In this document: piece by piece, positions 16,080 to 24,290 of the stretch
Numbering within the stretch: position 1 is the first letter of the stretch
Layout of the letters: every line of letters starts with the position of its first letter
Source of the DNA: Deltaproteobacteria bacterium
Lineage (GTDB): Bacteria; Desulfobacterota; Desulfobacteria; Desulfobacterales; GCA-2748835
Length of the DNA stretch: 64,000 nt
Reading direction: 5' to 3'
NCBI GenBank assembly: GCA_002748835.1
Contig: PDTL01000015.1
Span: forward strand, 62,001-126,000
Notes under the pieces: model-generated
What the model was told of the DNA's origin: nothing
Seen by the model: only the letters and a program-made list of their open reading frames with translations
The model's database searches: none
Position numbers and translations under genes: made by a program

Positions 16080-17387
16080 TCAGACAGAGCCGATCCGGGC
16101 ACTGATTCCGCTGATGGCTCCGCCGTCTTCAGTCAGCGCGGAAGACAGCATACTTAAGCTTGACCCCGGCAGCATCTGCATCGGTTTATTGAATTTTTTG
16201 CACAGCATCTTCACCTGCCCGCAGGCACCGTGGCTGTTGCAGGTAACTGGACAAAGCACCACGTCAGACCGCCGAATCCGCGCCTCCAACGCCTCTTTTC
16301 CACCCTTCATATAACCGTCATGATACTCAAAAAGACCGCCACCCGACTCTACAAGACGCTTGTACAAATGCTTCATTCGGGTAATGCCACCCACTACCAG
16401 CACCCGTTTCTGGCACAGGTCAAAGTTCGGACAATCCTCACTACAATGGCTGTCACCGCCGTCATTATTGCAGGCACAAACCATAGAGCGCTCCGCATTT
16501 GACAGCAGGTCACCCAAGGTATCAGCCATGTCTCGGTTCCGGGCTTTCAGGGCATCCAACTCGGCCATTGCCTCGACATGAGCGGCTTCTGCAGAAACAG
16601 CCCGCCCCTCAAGATGTTCGCACCGCTGAACCGCCTTCCGTACTTGAGACTGAAGCCGATCATTTTCAGCGACCATCTCATCGCTGCCCACCCGGGATTC
16701 CAGAACCGCCACCTGTTTGGAAAGCGCCTCATTATCTTTCTCGGCCCTCGCCAAAAGCTGTTCTAGCTCGCGAACACGATCCTCCAGACGTCGCGCTTTT
16801 TTCTGGGCATCCTTGCGCTGCTTTTCCGCATCGGCGACAGCCGTTTCAAGACGCACCACCTTCCGCCGTTCCTTTAGGACATCCGCCATATTCATATGGC
16901 CAGCCATATGCACATCCGCATAGACCTCGGTAATGGACGCTTCAGACAAATCCGGTCGAAACGCGACACTGACAAACAAATCTTCCATCTCGCCAGATCG
17001 AAACCCCTTACGCCAAGCTGCCATCAGTTTTTTCTCAGGAAGCTCTGTATATTTCTCAAACGCGTCCCGATATTTCTGCCGTATGAACCGGTCCACACGC
17101 CGCGCCAGGCGTCCCTCTTCCTGCAAGCCATTCATGATCACGCCATGCATTTCGTAATGGGACATCTGTTTAACCTTGAAGCCCAGCGGCTTGAGCAGTT
17201 TTCGGTGCTCGTCAATACTCAAACACATCCCCATGAGCGGGCACTTCCACAGCTGAGACATTTCCCACGCAGCATGTATTTTCGGGCGAGCTTCTGTCGT
17301 GATGGACAACAGCTCAGACGCCTCAGACACTCCGAGAAGCGGAGACACATTATCTGAAGTTGACAGCATTGATACAATGTTAGCCAT
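16080..17387 (-). CDS. DUF2325 protein with long coiled coil
   Basis: A 435-residue protein. The N-terminal third contains conserved WKCPLMGMCLSIDEHRKLL and a helical region. Residues about 185-300 form a long charged coiled coil. A cysteine cluster (CACNNDGGDSHCSEDC, then CQK) precedes a C-terminal DUF2325 domain (VLVVGGITRMKHLYKRLV, GGKEALEARI, VVLCPVTCNSHGACG). DUF2325 is a small domain of unknown function, often near metal or redox genes. The start MANIV at 17387 has GGAG 6 nt upstream. It is the second gene of the minus-strand transcript that begins with the FeoB-associated protein. Confidence 0.75.
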   Translation of the reverse strand: MANIVSMLSTSDNVSPLLGVSEASELLSITTEARPKIHAAWEMSQLWKCPLMGMCLSIDEHRKLLKPLGFKVKQMSHYEMHGVIMNGLQEEGRLARRVDRFIRQKYRDAFEKYTELPEKKLMAAWRKGFRSGEMEDLFVSVAFRPDLSEASITEVYADVHMAGHMNMADVLKERRKVVRLETAVADAEKQRKDAQKKARRLEDRVRELEQLLARAEKDNEALSKQVAVLESRVGSDEMVAENDRLQSQVRKAVQRCEHLEGRAVSAEAAHVEAMAELDALKARNRDMADTLGDLLSNAERSMVCACNNDGGDSHCSEDCPNFDLCQKRVLVVGGITRMKHLYKRLVESGGGLFEYHDGYMKGGKEALEARIRRSDVVLCPVTCNSHGACGQVKMLCKKFNKPMQMLPGSSLSMLSSALTEDGGAISGISARIGSV

Positions 17388-17583
17388 ACCAAACTCCGAT
17401 CGGCAAAAAATTCCGGCGCTGCACAACCCGCCACCACCGGACAAAAAAAGACTTCATAAAAGACACAGCTACCGGCTGACGCCGGCTCTCAGAAAAGAGA
17501 CTAAAGCGAACACGCCACATCCTAAGCATCACCCTATTTAGTAAAGCCTGCACAGGAGAAATTTTGACACCCCGGAGAGCAAA

Positions 17584-17763
17584 TCACTCATCTAAGCCAC
17601 TGCCGGAAAGGTCTTCGGGCGACGGCTGACTGCTACACGAGCAGTCTCCGCAAGTCCCTCAGCCCCCCCCTTTTTCAGATCCGCTCAGCATGCGATAGAG
17701 GCTGCGGCCCATATACAAGACAGCAAGTCCTACAATGGCGACAACCAGCATCTGCTCTACCAT
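17584..17763 (-). CDS. FeoB-associated Cys-rich membrane protein, probable selenoprotein
   Basis: A 59-residue protein if the UGA at 17661-17659 (codon 35) is read as selenocysteine. It has one N-terminal membrane helix (MLVVAIVGLAVLYMG), a basic turn (RSLYRML), a glycine run, and then U-GTCGDCSCSS. FeoB-associated proteins have this plan, with a cysteine-glycine cluster after one helix, so the UGA sits where the first cysteine is expected. The same frame stays open to a TGA at 17586-17584. A 7-bp hairpin with a CGUGU loop starts 13 nt after the UGA. The ATG has GGGAGAGAAGA before it. If UGA is a stop, only a 34-residue helix ending in glycines is made, with no cysteines. Confidence 0.72.
17628..17661 (-). 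other. SECIS-like element of the FeoB-associated gene
   Basis: Read on the minus strand: UGA, a 12-nt spacer, the stem GACUGCU paired perfectly with AGCAGUC, and loop CGUGU. The loop starts 19 nt after the UGA and has G as its second base followed by U. Bacterial SECIS elements bound by SelB have this geometry (loop about 16-37 nt downstream with a G in the first two loop positions). Confidence 0.65.
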
Positions 17764-17827
17764 TCTTCTCTCCCGGGATTAACGCGTTAAATAGCACCAT
17801 TTTAAAAATGACCAATATACGATAGAG

Positions 17828-17858
17828 TTAGGTATACCTCATTCGTTTGCGATGTCAA
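17828..17858 (-). promoter_or_regulatory. Promoter with DtxR-type box for the selenoprotein/DUF2325 operon
   Basis: On the minus strand TTGACA (17858-17853) and TATACC (17836-17831) are 16 nt apart. The -10 is buried in the perfect palindrome AGGTATACCT, the core of TTAGGTATACCTCA (17828-17841). This arrangement fits repression by a DtxR-family protein whose gene starts 190 nt to the right. Confidence 0.65.
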
Positions 17859-17890
17859 CTGAAAAACCGGTCACGATATAAAAAATTCAA

Positions 17891-17919
17891 GTTGACGCTG
17901 ATTTTTTTGGTGATTAATG
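17891..17919 (+). promoter_or_regulatory. Possible promoter of the second dtxR-like gene
   Basis: TTGACG at 17891-17896 and TAATGT at 17914-17919 are 17 nt apart and face the gene at 18034. The DtxR-type box lies about 50 nt upstream, so it more directly controls the divergent transcript. Confidence 0.4.
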
Positions 17920-18033
17920 TAAAAAGATGCTAGGATAAATGGAGTGCCTGGATACATTTGACCTTGTCCGCTTGAGTTTCCTTTTAGCCAGGCCCATCGC
18001 AAAGACGGCAATTATTATAATTATGGAGCGTAT

Positions 18034-18546
18034 ATGAAAACAGATTCCGGCCTGACCGAAAGTCTGGAAGATTATCTGGAAGTGATCATGGATCTTGAGG
18101 CCACCCACAAGGTGGCGCGGGCCAAGGATATTGCCGAACGACTCGGTATCCAGAGAGGGTCTGTCACCGGCGCGCTGAAAAACCTGGAGAGTAAGGGGCT
18201 CATCAACTATGAGCGCTACGGGTTCATCACCCTGACCGAGAAAGGCGCAGTGACAGCCGAAAAAATTACCCGCCGGCACCAGATCCTGAAAGATTTTCTC
18301 CACAACATCCTGAAAGTGGATGCCGCAGTTGCTGACCAGACTGCCTGTCGCATGGAACATGTGATGGATGGCCAGTCCATGGAACGACTGGTCGCCTTTA
18401 TCCGGTACATTGATACCTGTCCACGGGCAGGGAAGGACTGGCTTCAGGGCTTCTTAGCCCATTGCGAGGACCCCATCCCCTCGATTGAAAAATGCCGGGC
18501 CTGCATAGATGAAAGCCGTACACAGCTGGATAAAAATTCAGGGTAA
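18034..18546 (+). CDS. DtxR-family metal-dependent repressor, feo-linked
   Basis: A 170-residue protein with an N-terminal winged helix (DYLEVIMDLE, AKDIAERLGIQRGSVTGALKNLE, YGFITLTEKG) and a helical metal-binding and dimer domain with DQTACRMEHVMD. It has no SH3-like domain. It carries C-terminal cysteines (EKCRACID). It diverges from the FeoB-associated selenoprotein operon and faces the DtxR-type box, so it is the likely Fe(II)-responsive regulator of the feo island. It is a paralogue of the gene at 3262. Confidence 0.88.
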   Translation: MKTDSGLTESLEDYLEVIMDLEATHKVARAKDIAERLGIQRGSVTGALKNLESKGLINYERYGFITLTEKGAVTAEKITRRHQILKDFLHNILKVDAAVADQTACRMEHVMDGQSMERLVAFIRYIDTCPRAGKDWLQGFLAHCEDPIPSIEKCRACIDESRTQLDKNSG

Positions 18547-18947
18547 ATTCAGCTACGCACATCAGCAGCCAGACGACCGCTGCCCACGCGTTCGGGGTCC
18601 AACGTTCGCCTCCGAACTTCACCGCGTTTTGTCAGATTAAAAAGCGACCGCAAATTCAGACGAGAGGCCCCTGGACCCAAGGCCACGCCATTGCCCGCAG
18701 ACACAGTCCTTGATACAATGAGGGGGACAGACGGACGGATACGCCTCATCCCGATAGCCCCTCCTGATCCTCACTCTACGAATTTGCCGATCCCGGTTTC
18801 CGTGATCGCAACCTCACACTGTCAGACCTGCGAGCAGTCTTGCGGCATCAGAATGGGATAAAAAATAGACGGGAAATACCTGGATAGAGAAAATATTGAC
18901 TTTTTGCATTCTGGGATTACGTGCTGAACCGAACGGACGGACGGAAG
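18547..18947. other. Gene-poor stretch after dtxR-like gene
   Basis: No gene that I can support. The frame of the dtxR gene stays open past its TAA for about 105 codons and ends in a cysteine-rich run (HCQTCEQSCG) before a TAA at 18861, but it has no convincing start signal or recognisable domain. The minus strand is open over 18549-18749 as well, which is common in GC-rich noncoding DNA. Confidence 0.4.
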
Positions 18948-19144
18948 AAAAAAAAGCCCGAACACCCGACCGACTCAACTGTCGGCCGGGTGCCCTTCAT
19001 CATGCAAAGGAGGGGAGGTTGCCCATTGGTGCAAGGCATGCCAAAAGGAGGCAACGCATGCGCTGCGCCAGTACTGCAACCGGCAGGTGTGTCGCCTGCC
19101 GGCGTGGAAAGGCCGGCCCGAGTACCGCCTTCCCGCTGTTGATG
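18948..19144 (-). ncRNA. Candidate small RNA 1 with C-rich anti-SD loops
   Basis: A leftward transcript of about 195 nt is predicted from a consensus promoter (TTGACA, 16 nt, TATAAT) to a 12-bp stem (18963-18974 with 18981-18992) and eight U about 7 nt beyond the stem. It contains a perfect 8-bp hairpin with loop CGACACA. A GCAUGC stem presents a loop holding CCUCCUUUU, the complement of a Shine-Dalgarno sequence. A second C/U-rich run, CCUCCCCUCCUUU, follows. Anti-SD loops are typical of base-pairing regulatory RNAs. The same bases on the plus strand look like an SD before a 19058 ATG, so a short plus-strand gene is the main alternative. Confidence 0.45.
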
Positions 19145-19150
19145 GCTATG

Positions 19151-19200
19151 ATTATAGCACCTCATTTCATTATGTCAACAGTTTTTTTAGGCATGCATAA
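19151..19200 (-). promoter_or_regulatory. Consensus promoter and upstream palindrome of candidate RNA 1
   Basis: On the minus strand TTGACA (19178-19173) and TATAAT (19156-19151), both perfect, are 16 nt apart. An element TTATGCATGCCTAA (19200-19187) followed by an A-run lies just upstream of the -35. The same block precedes candidate RNA 2. Confidence 0.65.
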
Positions 19201-19221
19201 CTTTTTTATTTCGACAATACA

Positions 19222-19422
19222 AACGCAAAGATGCCGCCTGCGGCCCGCCCGCAAACGGCATCTCTACCAAGTGGATCTTGGAACAAAAGGAGTGTAGGTG
19301 GCGCAACGCTCACGCCGAATCCGTGGCAACCCAGCGGAATCAAACGTAACTGCCGCGACGGTGTCTGTCAGAGAAAAAAAATACCGGAGTAAGGTTCTCC
19401 GTACCCCCATTTCTTTCCAGAC
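19222..19422 (-). ncRNA. Candidate small RNA 2, partner of RNA 1
   Basis: A leftward transcript of about 200 nt is predicted from the second copy of the promoter block. It ends at a nested hairpin (GATGCCG pairing with CGGCATC, with an inner TGCGG/CCGCA stem) at 19229-19263, followed by a weak U-run. Near its 3' part it carries CACUCCUUUUG beside a CCAAG/CUUGG hairpin, matching the anti-SD feature of RNA 1. An early 5-bp hairpin plus eight U at about 19373-19400 could give a shorter product of about 50 nt. Less certain than RNA 1 because its -10 is poor. Confidence 0.35.
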
Positions 19423-19428
19423 ATTTGC

Positions 19429-19480
19429 AACTTACATCATGTATTTTTTCATGTCAACTATTTTTGTAAGGCATGCATAA
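19429..19480 (-). promoter_or_regulatory. Promoter block of candidate RNA 2
   Basis: TTGACA (19457-19452) with a weak -10 TAAGTT (19434-19429) 17 nt away, preceded by TTATGCATGCCTTA (19480-19467). The palindrome and its flanks repeat the block at 19151-19200. Confidence 0.4.
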
Positions 19481-19494
19481 CTTTTTTTTCTAAC

Positions 19495-19873
19495 ATCCTG
19501 CTGACGGTGTCAGGGCCGCCTTCTTGATGGCTTTCAATATTCTAATTGGCATGAAATGCCTTATACTTTTTTTTGACAAAACGCTAGTTCCAAGCCTTTC
19601 TTTATGTTCAATGCACTTGATCGTTTATTGAACTCAACGCTCAGTTAATTGATTATTATTCAATTCAGTAAACCCATTAGGCTTGGTAGAAGGTATCCAA
19701 GAAATGTTAATAAACCTAATTGCCGCTTCCATTTCTGCTAAACATCTATTCGTTAAGTTAATGACATTGAGTTTTGATTTGATGGATGTGTTATAAATAG
19801 ATAGTTTATATTAAGTAATCTTTTTTTGCAACGCCAAGATTGACAATCCAACGCAGATGAAAAGGAGAAAAAA
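19495..19873. other. AT-rich gap before the YiiX-like gene
   Basis: About 380 nt of AT-rich DNA, in contrast to the GC-rich surroundings. I see no gene. It probably contains the promoter of the amidase-like gene, and the composition shift suggests that the gene and its leader arrived by transfer. Confidence 0.4.
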
Positions 19874-20540
19874 ATGGCAGTAACAAAAATCCGATACGAA
19901 AACGTTCGCGATCGTATGCGCCCTGGCGATGTGATTGCCTTTGGTGGAAAAGGTCATTTTTCAGAAATAATCAAATTCGCCACCCGGTCCGATGTATCTC
20001 ATGTGGGCGTCATTCTGCAAACAAAAATCACTGATGACACAACGGATCGTTTTTTTTAACCAAATCATTGAATCCACATCCTTAAACGGATTTAATGGTG
20101 TCAATATCTCTCGATTCAGTGATCGCCTTGACACCTATGACGGAGAGCTGTGGTGGCTGCCTCTGAGCGAAGAAATCCGTGATAACCGATTCAATCAGAC
20201 GTTGTTTTACGATTTTCTGTTTAATCAGGCCAAGGCACGCAAGCCGTATGATATGCCGCAGGCCATCAAGTCGTCACTCGACGCGCTCGACAACCTGCCT
20301 TTCGGGATGAACGGCCCAGGTTACAACCGGGAAGACTTCAGCAAATTTTTCTGTTCTGAGTTGGTCGCGGCAGGATTAGAGAAAGCTGGCGCGGTCGGGT
20401 CCGTAAATGCATCGGAAGTGACACCGATCGATCTGTGCCGATGGAACATCTATCAAAAGACGTATTACCAACTCAAAGGCGACGCGACAAAGAAAATATC
20501 GCGTTTTAACACCGCGTCACCCGCTGATTGGAATATATAA
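19874..20540 (+). pseudogene. YiiX/YaeF-like permuted papain amidase, frameshifted
   Basis: Two overlapping frames (19874-20059 and onward to 20540) together encode about 221 residues of the YiiX/C92-like permuted NlpC/P60 family. The first part has MRPGDVIAFGGKGHFSE and SHVGVIL (the catalytic His region). The second has PGYNREDFSKFFCSELVAAGLEKAG (the catalytic Cys). The break is at a run of eight T near 20050; with seven T the frame reads DRFFNQIIES and continues smoothly. AAAGGAG precedes the ATG. Slippage, a base-calling error or true decay are all possible. Confidence 0.75.
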
Positions 20541-20652
20541 TTGCTGGCAGGGTGTTCAATTTTCGGAACAAAAATGCAATCGCCAGGCAGGTGCCACACC
20601 GTCCCCAGAGGCGGAACGGTGTGACCACCAGCCCCAAAACGACCGGGGCTCG

Positions 20653-22368
20653 CTACCTTCCCTGCATCATGGCTTCGATATCCGCATCCACCTCACCGAT
20701 GGGTTTGATATCAAAGTTTTCCACCAGTACATTGAGGACTGTGGGGGAAATAAAGGCCGGCAGGGTGGGTCCAAGGCGGATACCCTTGACGCCCAGAAAC
20801 AGAAGTGCCAGCAAGACGGCAACGGCTTTCTGCTCATACCAGCCGATATCAAAGGAGATGGGGAGTTCGTTGATATCTTCCAGTTCGAACACCTCTTTGA
20901 GCTTCAGGGCAATCACGGCCAGTGAATAAGAATCATTACACTGGCCCGCGTCCAGAACTCTGGGAATGCCGCCGATGTCGCCGAGGCTCAGTTTATTGTA
21001 CCGGTACTTGGCACAGCCGGCGGTCAGGATAATGGTGTCCTGGGGCAGGTTTTCCGCCACCTCCGTGAAATAGGCCCGCCCCTTCTGCCGGCCGTCACAG
21101 CCGGCCATGACAACAAATCGTTTGATGGCGCCGGATTTGACAGCATCCACCACCTTGTCCGCCAGGGCAAGCACCTGGTTGTGGGCAAATCCGCCGACGA
21201 TGGTGCCGGTTTCAAGCTCGGTGGGCGGTGCGCATGTTTTTGCCATCTCGATGAGCGCAGAAAAGTCCTTGGCTTTTCCGTCTTCCCTTTCGGGGATATG
21301 ACCGATGCCGGGATAGGCGACCACTCCTGTGGAAAAAATCCGGTCCTTGTACGTGTGTTTCTTTTTGATGGGGATAATACAGTTGGTGGTCATCAGAATC
21401 GGCCCGTTAAAAGCTTCGAAGTCTTCGTTCTGATGCCACCAGGAGCTTCCGTAGTTCCCCTTCAGATGGCTGTATTTTTTAAAAGCAGGGTAATAGTTGG
21501 CCGGCAGCATTTCTCCGTGGGTATAGACATCGACGCCGGTGCCTTCGGTTTGCTGAAGCAGCTCTTCCATGTCCTTTAAGTCATGACCGCTGATCAGAAT
21601 GCCCGGGTTTTCGCCCACGCCGATGTTCACTTCAGAAATCTCGGGGTGCCCGTAGGCACCGGTGTTCGCTTCATCCAGTGCCGCCATGGTGGTGACAGCG
21701 ATCTCGCCGGTTTTCAGCACCATGGCCACCATCTCATCCACAGTCAGATCCTGGGTGGTGGAGGCCAGGGCGTCAAGCAGATGGTCGTAGATTTCTGGCT
21801 TTTCCACGCCCAGAACCGCCGCATGCTCGGCATAGGCGGCAATGCCTTTCAACCCCAGAATCAGCAGTTCCCGCAGGGATCTGACATCTTCGTTTTCCGT
21901 GGCCAGAACACCCACCGTCTTTGCCTTGGTCTGAAAACCAGACACGTCATCGTCACACCAGAGGGCGGATTCATGCAGCAGGGTATCTGCCGCAGGCGCA
22001 GGGCTGTCTGCAAGCAGCCCTTTCATGTTATCCATCAGGGAGGTTTTTGCCGCCCCCTGCGCCATGGCATCCAGTTTTTCTTTCAGATCCCTTTTAATGG
22101 CAATGGCCTGCTGGCTCCAGTGAACCAGACTGTTGTCATCAAAATTGGCATTGGTAATGGTCGTAAACAGGGCTTTGGCCGTAAACAGACCAATATCGTT
22201 CCCCGTCTCCACTCCGTGCGCCTTCAGTCCCCGGCTCAGCACGGCGATGCCTTTTAAATTGTAAATCAGCAGATCCTGAAGATTGGCTGTGGTTTCTTCC
22301 TTGCCGCACATGCCTTTAACTGTGCAACCTTTTCCTTTTGCAGCTTCCTGGCATTGAAAACAGAACAT
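20653..22368 (-). CDS. hcp: Hybrid cluster protein (hydroxylamine/NO reductase)
   Basis: A 571-residue hybrid cluster protein. The N-terminal cluster motif [19 protein letters not shown] (CX2CX8CX5C) is the cubane ligand set of the strictly anaerobic class. Later hybrid-cluster ligand segments include [50 protein letters not shown] and [12 protein letters not shown]. Hcp reduces hydroxylamine and, more likely in vivo, nitric oxide. An FNR/HcpR-type site lies about 80 nt before the start. It appears to be a single-gene unit without an hcr reductase partner. Confidence 0.96.
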   Translation of the reverse strand: MFCFQCQEAAKGKGCTVKGMCGKEETTANLQDLLIYNLKGIAVLSRGLKAHGVETGNDIGLFTAKALFTTITNANFDDNSLVHWSQQAIAIKRDLKEKLDAMAQGAAKTSLMDNMKGLLADSPAPAADTLLHESALWCDDDVSGFQTKAKTVGVLATENEDVRSLRELLILGLKGIAAYAEHAAVLGVEKPEIYDHLLDALASTTQDLTVDEMVAMVLKTGEIAVTTMAALDEANTGAYGHPEISEVNIGVGENPGILISGHDLKDMEELLQQTEGTGVDVYTHGEMLPANYYPAFKKYSHLKGNYGSSWWHQNEDFEAFNGPILMTTNCIIPIKKKHTYKDRIFSTGVVAYPGIGHIPEREDGKAKDFSALIEMAKTCAPPTELETGTIVGGFAHNQVLALADKVVDAVKSGAIKRFVVMAGCDGRQKGRAYFTEVAENLPQDTIILTAGCAKYRYNKLSLGDIGGIPRVLDAGQCNDSYSLAVIALKLKEVFELEDINELPISFDIGWYEQKAVAVLLALLFLGVKGIRLGPTLPAFISPTVLNVLVENFDIKPIGEVDADIEAMMQGR

Positions 22369-22441
22369 CCTATGGGGCTCCTTTGTCCGAGGTTTATTTT
22401 TTCAGTTACCCCAAGACTACCCTGAGCTCGGATGGTTTTCC

Positions 22442-22455
22442 TTGATTCAGGTCAA
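22442..22455 (-). promoter_or_regulatory. FNR/HcpR-type site upstream of hcp
   Basis: TTGACCTGAATCAA on the minus strand is a CRP/FNR-family palindrome (TTGAy-N4-rTCAA, extended to CTTGA...TCAAG). It lies about 75-88 nt upstream of the hcp start. HcpR of the CRP/FNR family controls hcp in sulfate reducers; no hcpR gene is in the window. Confidence 0.6.
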
Positions 22456-22458
22456 GTT

Positions 22459-23165
22459 TTAAAAAAAAATCAGAACATCAAAGCTGTCGATCAGCTCTTC
22501 TCCCACCCGCAGGTTCTCCATTTTCGGAATCATGTACCGATCGCGCATGAGCAGCTTGATGAGGAACCGTGGCGTGCCGGTTTCGAACCAGAAAGACCAA
22601 CGTTTTCTTTCATCCAGATACACATCCGCATCTTTGAGCACCGAGTAGAAGTTCTTCAGCTCGTCGCGAAACGCCGCAGCCAAGGCGGTGTCATGAACAG
22701 CATCCAGAATGGGTTTGTCGTATTCGTCCACCAGCACCACAACCGGCTGTCCGCTTTTCTGATAAATTGGGGCAATGGCCTCTGCCAGCCGGTCTGCAGG
22801 CAGCTGTTTTTCATAGCGAATTTTGTGTTCATTTTTGATATCAATCAGAATCGACGCTATCTTCGCGTTCAGTTCATCCAGGCTGCGCATCACCCCTGAG
22901 CCAAAACTGATCCGGATAACGGGGTCAACCCTCTCCCAGTCCCAGTTATGTTCCAGATAAAGCCCGTTGAAAAAATTTTTCCGCCCCTGAACGCCTGGTA
23001 TAAGGTATCTAAAAAAGACTCTTTCCAAATCGGCGTGGCCGGGAAAGGAAATCGTATTTCCCGTTATCCACTAGTTGACGGACAAACGGCGTTTTATCCA
23101 CATAATAATGCGGTTCACGGCGCATGGCCTCAAAACGCTGTATACCAATGGGGCAATTTTTTCAT
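22459..23165 (-). pseudogene. Decayed AAA-ATPase-like (DUF1703-type) gene
   Basis: The region encodes pieces of an AAA-ATPase-like/PD-(D/E)XK nuclease-type protein. Minus strand from 23165: MKKLP, a break, then [20 protein letters not shown] and [11 protein letters not shown] further break in a T-run is followed by KNFFNGLYLEHNWDWE and VVVLVDEYDKPILDA, and then an abrupt join to the C-terminal FWFETGTPRFLIKLL. At least three frame disruptions and an internal deletion are visible, and the nuclease domain is lost. Intact relatives are larger and common in anaerobes as multicopy genes. Confidence 0.75.
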
Positions 23166-23259
23166 GAAGCGGTCCCCGTTGTCCGTCAGTGGTGTCTATT
23201 GCGAATTTTAAAGAAAAATAACCCATTGAAATATGGGATCATCTGCGGATTCCCAAACG

Positions 23260-24087
23260 CTACTGGACCGCTGACACCAGCCCCACGCCCAGAAACCCGA
23301 AGGTTGCAACCAGGGACGCCAGCGCTGCATACCTGTGCCACGGTTGTTCGGGGGTGCGCGCGTCATAGCCCAGGAGCGACGCGAGCATCACACCGCCGAT
23401 GAATCCGCCGATATGGCCCCAGTTGTTGATACCGGGAAACAGGAAACCGAAGATGAGAATACTCACGGCCCAGCTACCGGCCTGGCGATAGACGGCCATC
23501 CCGTACATCCCGCCCCGGGACCGGCCGTAGAAGACCGCAGCCCCGATCCAGCCACACAGGGCCGCAGACGCACCGATCGTAAACTGGATACCGGCAAGGT
23601 AGGAGAGATAAAAGCCGGTCACGCTGGTGCCGATAAACAACAGGATCCCCCGATACCGGCCAAAGGTGGAAAAAATGAGGGGCGCCAGCTGATAACAGGC
23701 CGTCATGTTGAAGAGCAGATGAATCAAGCCGCCGTGGAGGAACCCGGCGGTCAGAAGCGACCACCACCGACCGAACCGGTCGATGGGAACGGTCCCGGTG
23801 GCACCCATGGCAAGCAGTGTCCCGCCTTTGGGGGCAAACAGCTGAAAAATACCGCCGCCGGTCCCCGGCATGCCACCGGAAACCACAAGGGATATGAGAA
23901 AAAACAACACATGGACCCCGATTCCATAACGAATAAGGGTGTCGATGGTCGGGTCAAACCGAAGCTGCCGCCCAGCCCTCCGGATACGGGACTGAGGTAC
24001 ATGGCAAAATGGACAGTATTCTGCTTCAGATGAAATCAGTTTTCCGCAGGAAACGCAGACCGTGGAACGGTTGACGGGTTTTGCCAT
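23260..24087 (-). CDS. Rhomboid-family intramembrane protease with zinc ribbon
   Basis: A 275-residue membrane protein. The first 30 residues hold a zinc ribbon (CVSCGKLISSEAEYCPFC). The rhomboid core follows, with LLTAGFLHGGLIHLLFNM, the catalytic serine in GASAALCGW and the catalytic histidine in WGHIGGFIGG. It cleaves transmembrane substrates within the bilayer; the substrate is unknown. The start at 24087 was chosen for the zinc-ribbon reading and a GAGG upstream. The next gene diverges. Confidence 0.88.
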   Translation of the reverse strand: MAKPVNRSTVCVSCGKLISSEAEYCPFCHVPQSRIRRAGRQLRFDPTIDTLIRYGIGVHVLFFLISLVVSGGMPGTGGGIFQLFAPKGGTLLAMGATGTVPIDRFGRWWSLLTAGFLHGGLIHLLFNMTACYQLAPLIFSTFGRYRGILLFIGTSVTGFYLSYLAGIQFTIGASAALCGWIGAAVFYGRSRGGMYGMAVYRQAGSWAVSILIFGFLFPGINNWGHIGGFIGGVMLASLLGYDARTPEQPWHRYAALASLVATFGFLGVGLVSAVQ

Positions 24088-24290
24088 TTGACCTCGCCTC
24101 CACCAGATATTTTTCGCCGTTTTTTTCCCATCATAACGCATATACAATGTCAGAAACCCCCGGCTGTGTCAAACCTTCCTGAGGATTTCGCAAAGACGAA
24201 AACCGGGTGTTTCTTTCCTTCACAACTGCACCCAAGTCTGCTAAGGCAATACCTGTCTTCATCAATAACCCCTAAGGGAGTATTCATGTT

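Noticed and set aside
18547..18861. Open frame continuing past the dtxR stop codon, ending in HCQTCEQSCGIRMG
   Set aside because: The codon at the junction is TAA, not TGA, there is no start signal or SECIS, and no known domain is seen; open frames of this length occur by chance in GC-rich DNA.
18950..19120. Cobalamin, molybdenum-cofactor or other known riboswitch in the 19-kb gap
   Set aside because: Some short matches to GGTGNAA-type motifs exist on the plus strand, but the ordered core motifs and a downstream target gene are missing.
18896..19480. Two plus-strand reading frames (ending 19297 and 19480) with SD-like AAAAGGAG and similar MST(V/I)F tails
   Set aside because: The tails are similar only because they cross the repeated promoter block, the rest is Arg-rich and unrelated, and the perfect minus-strand promoter favours RNA genes. 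Kept as the main alternative.
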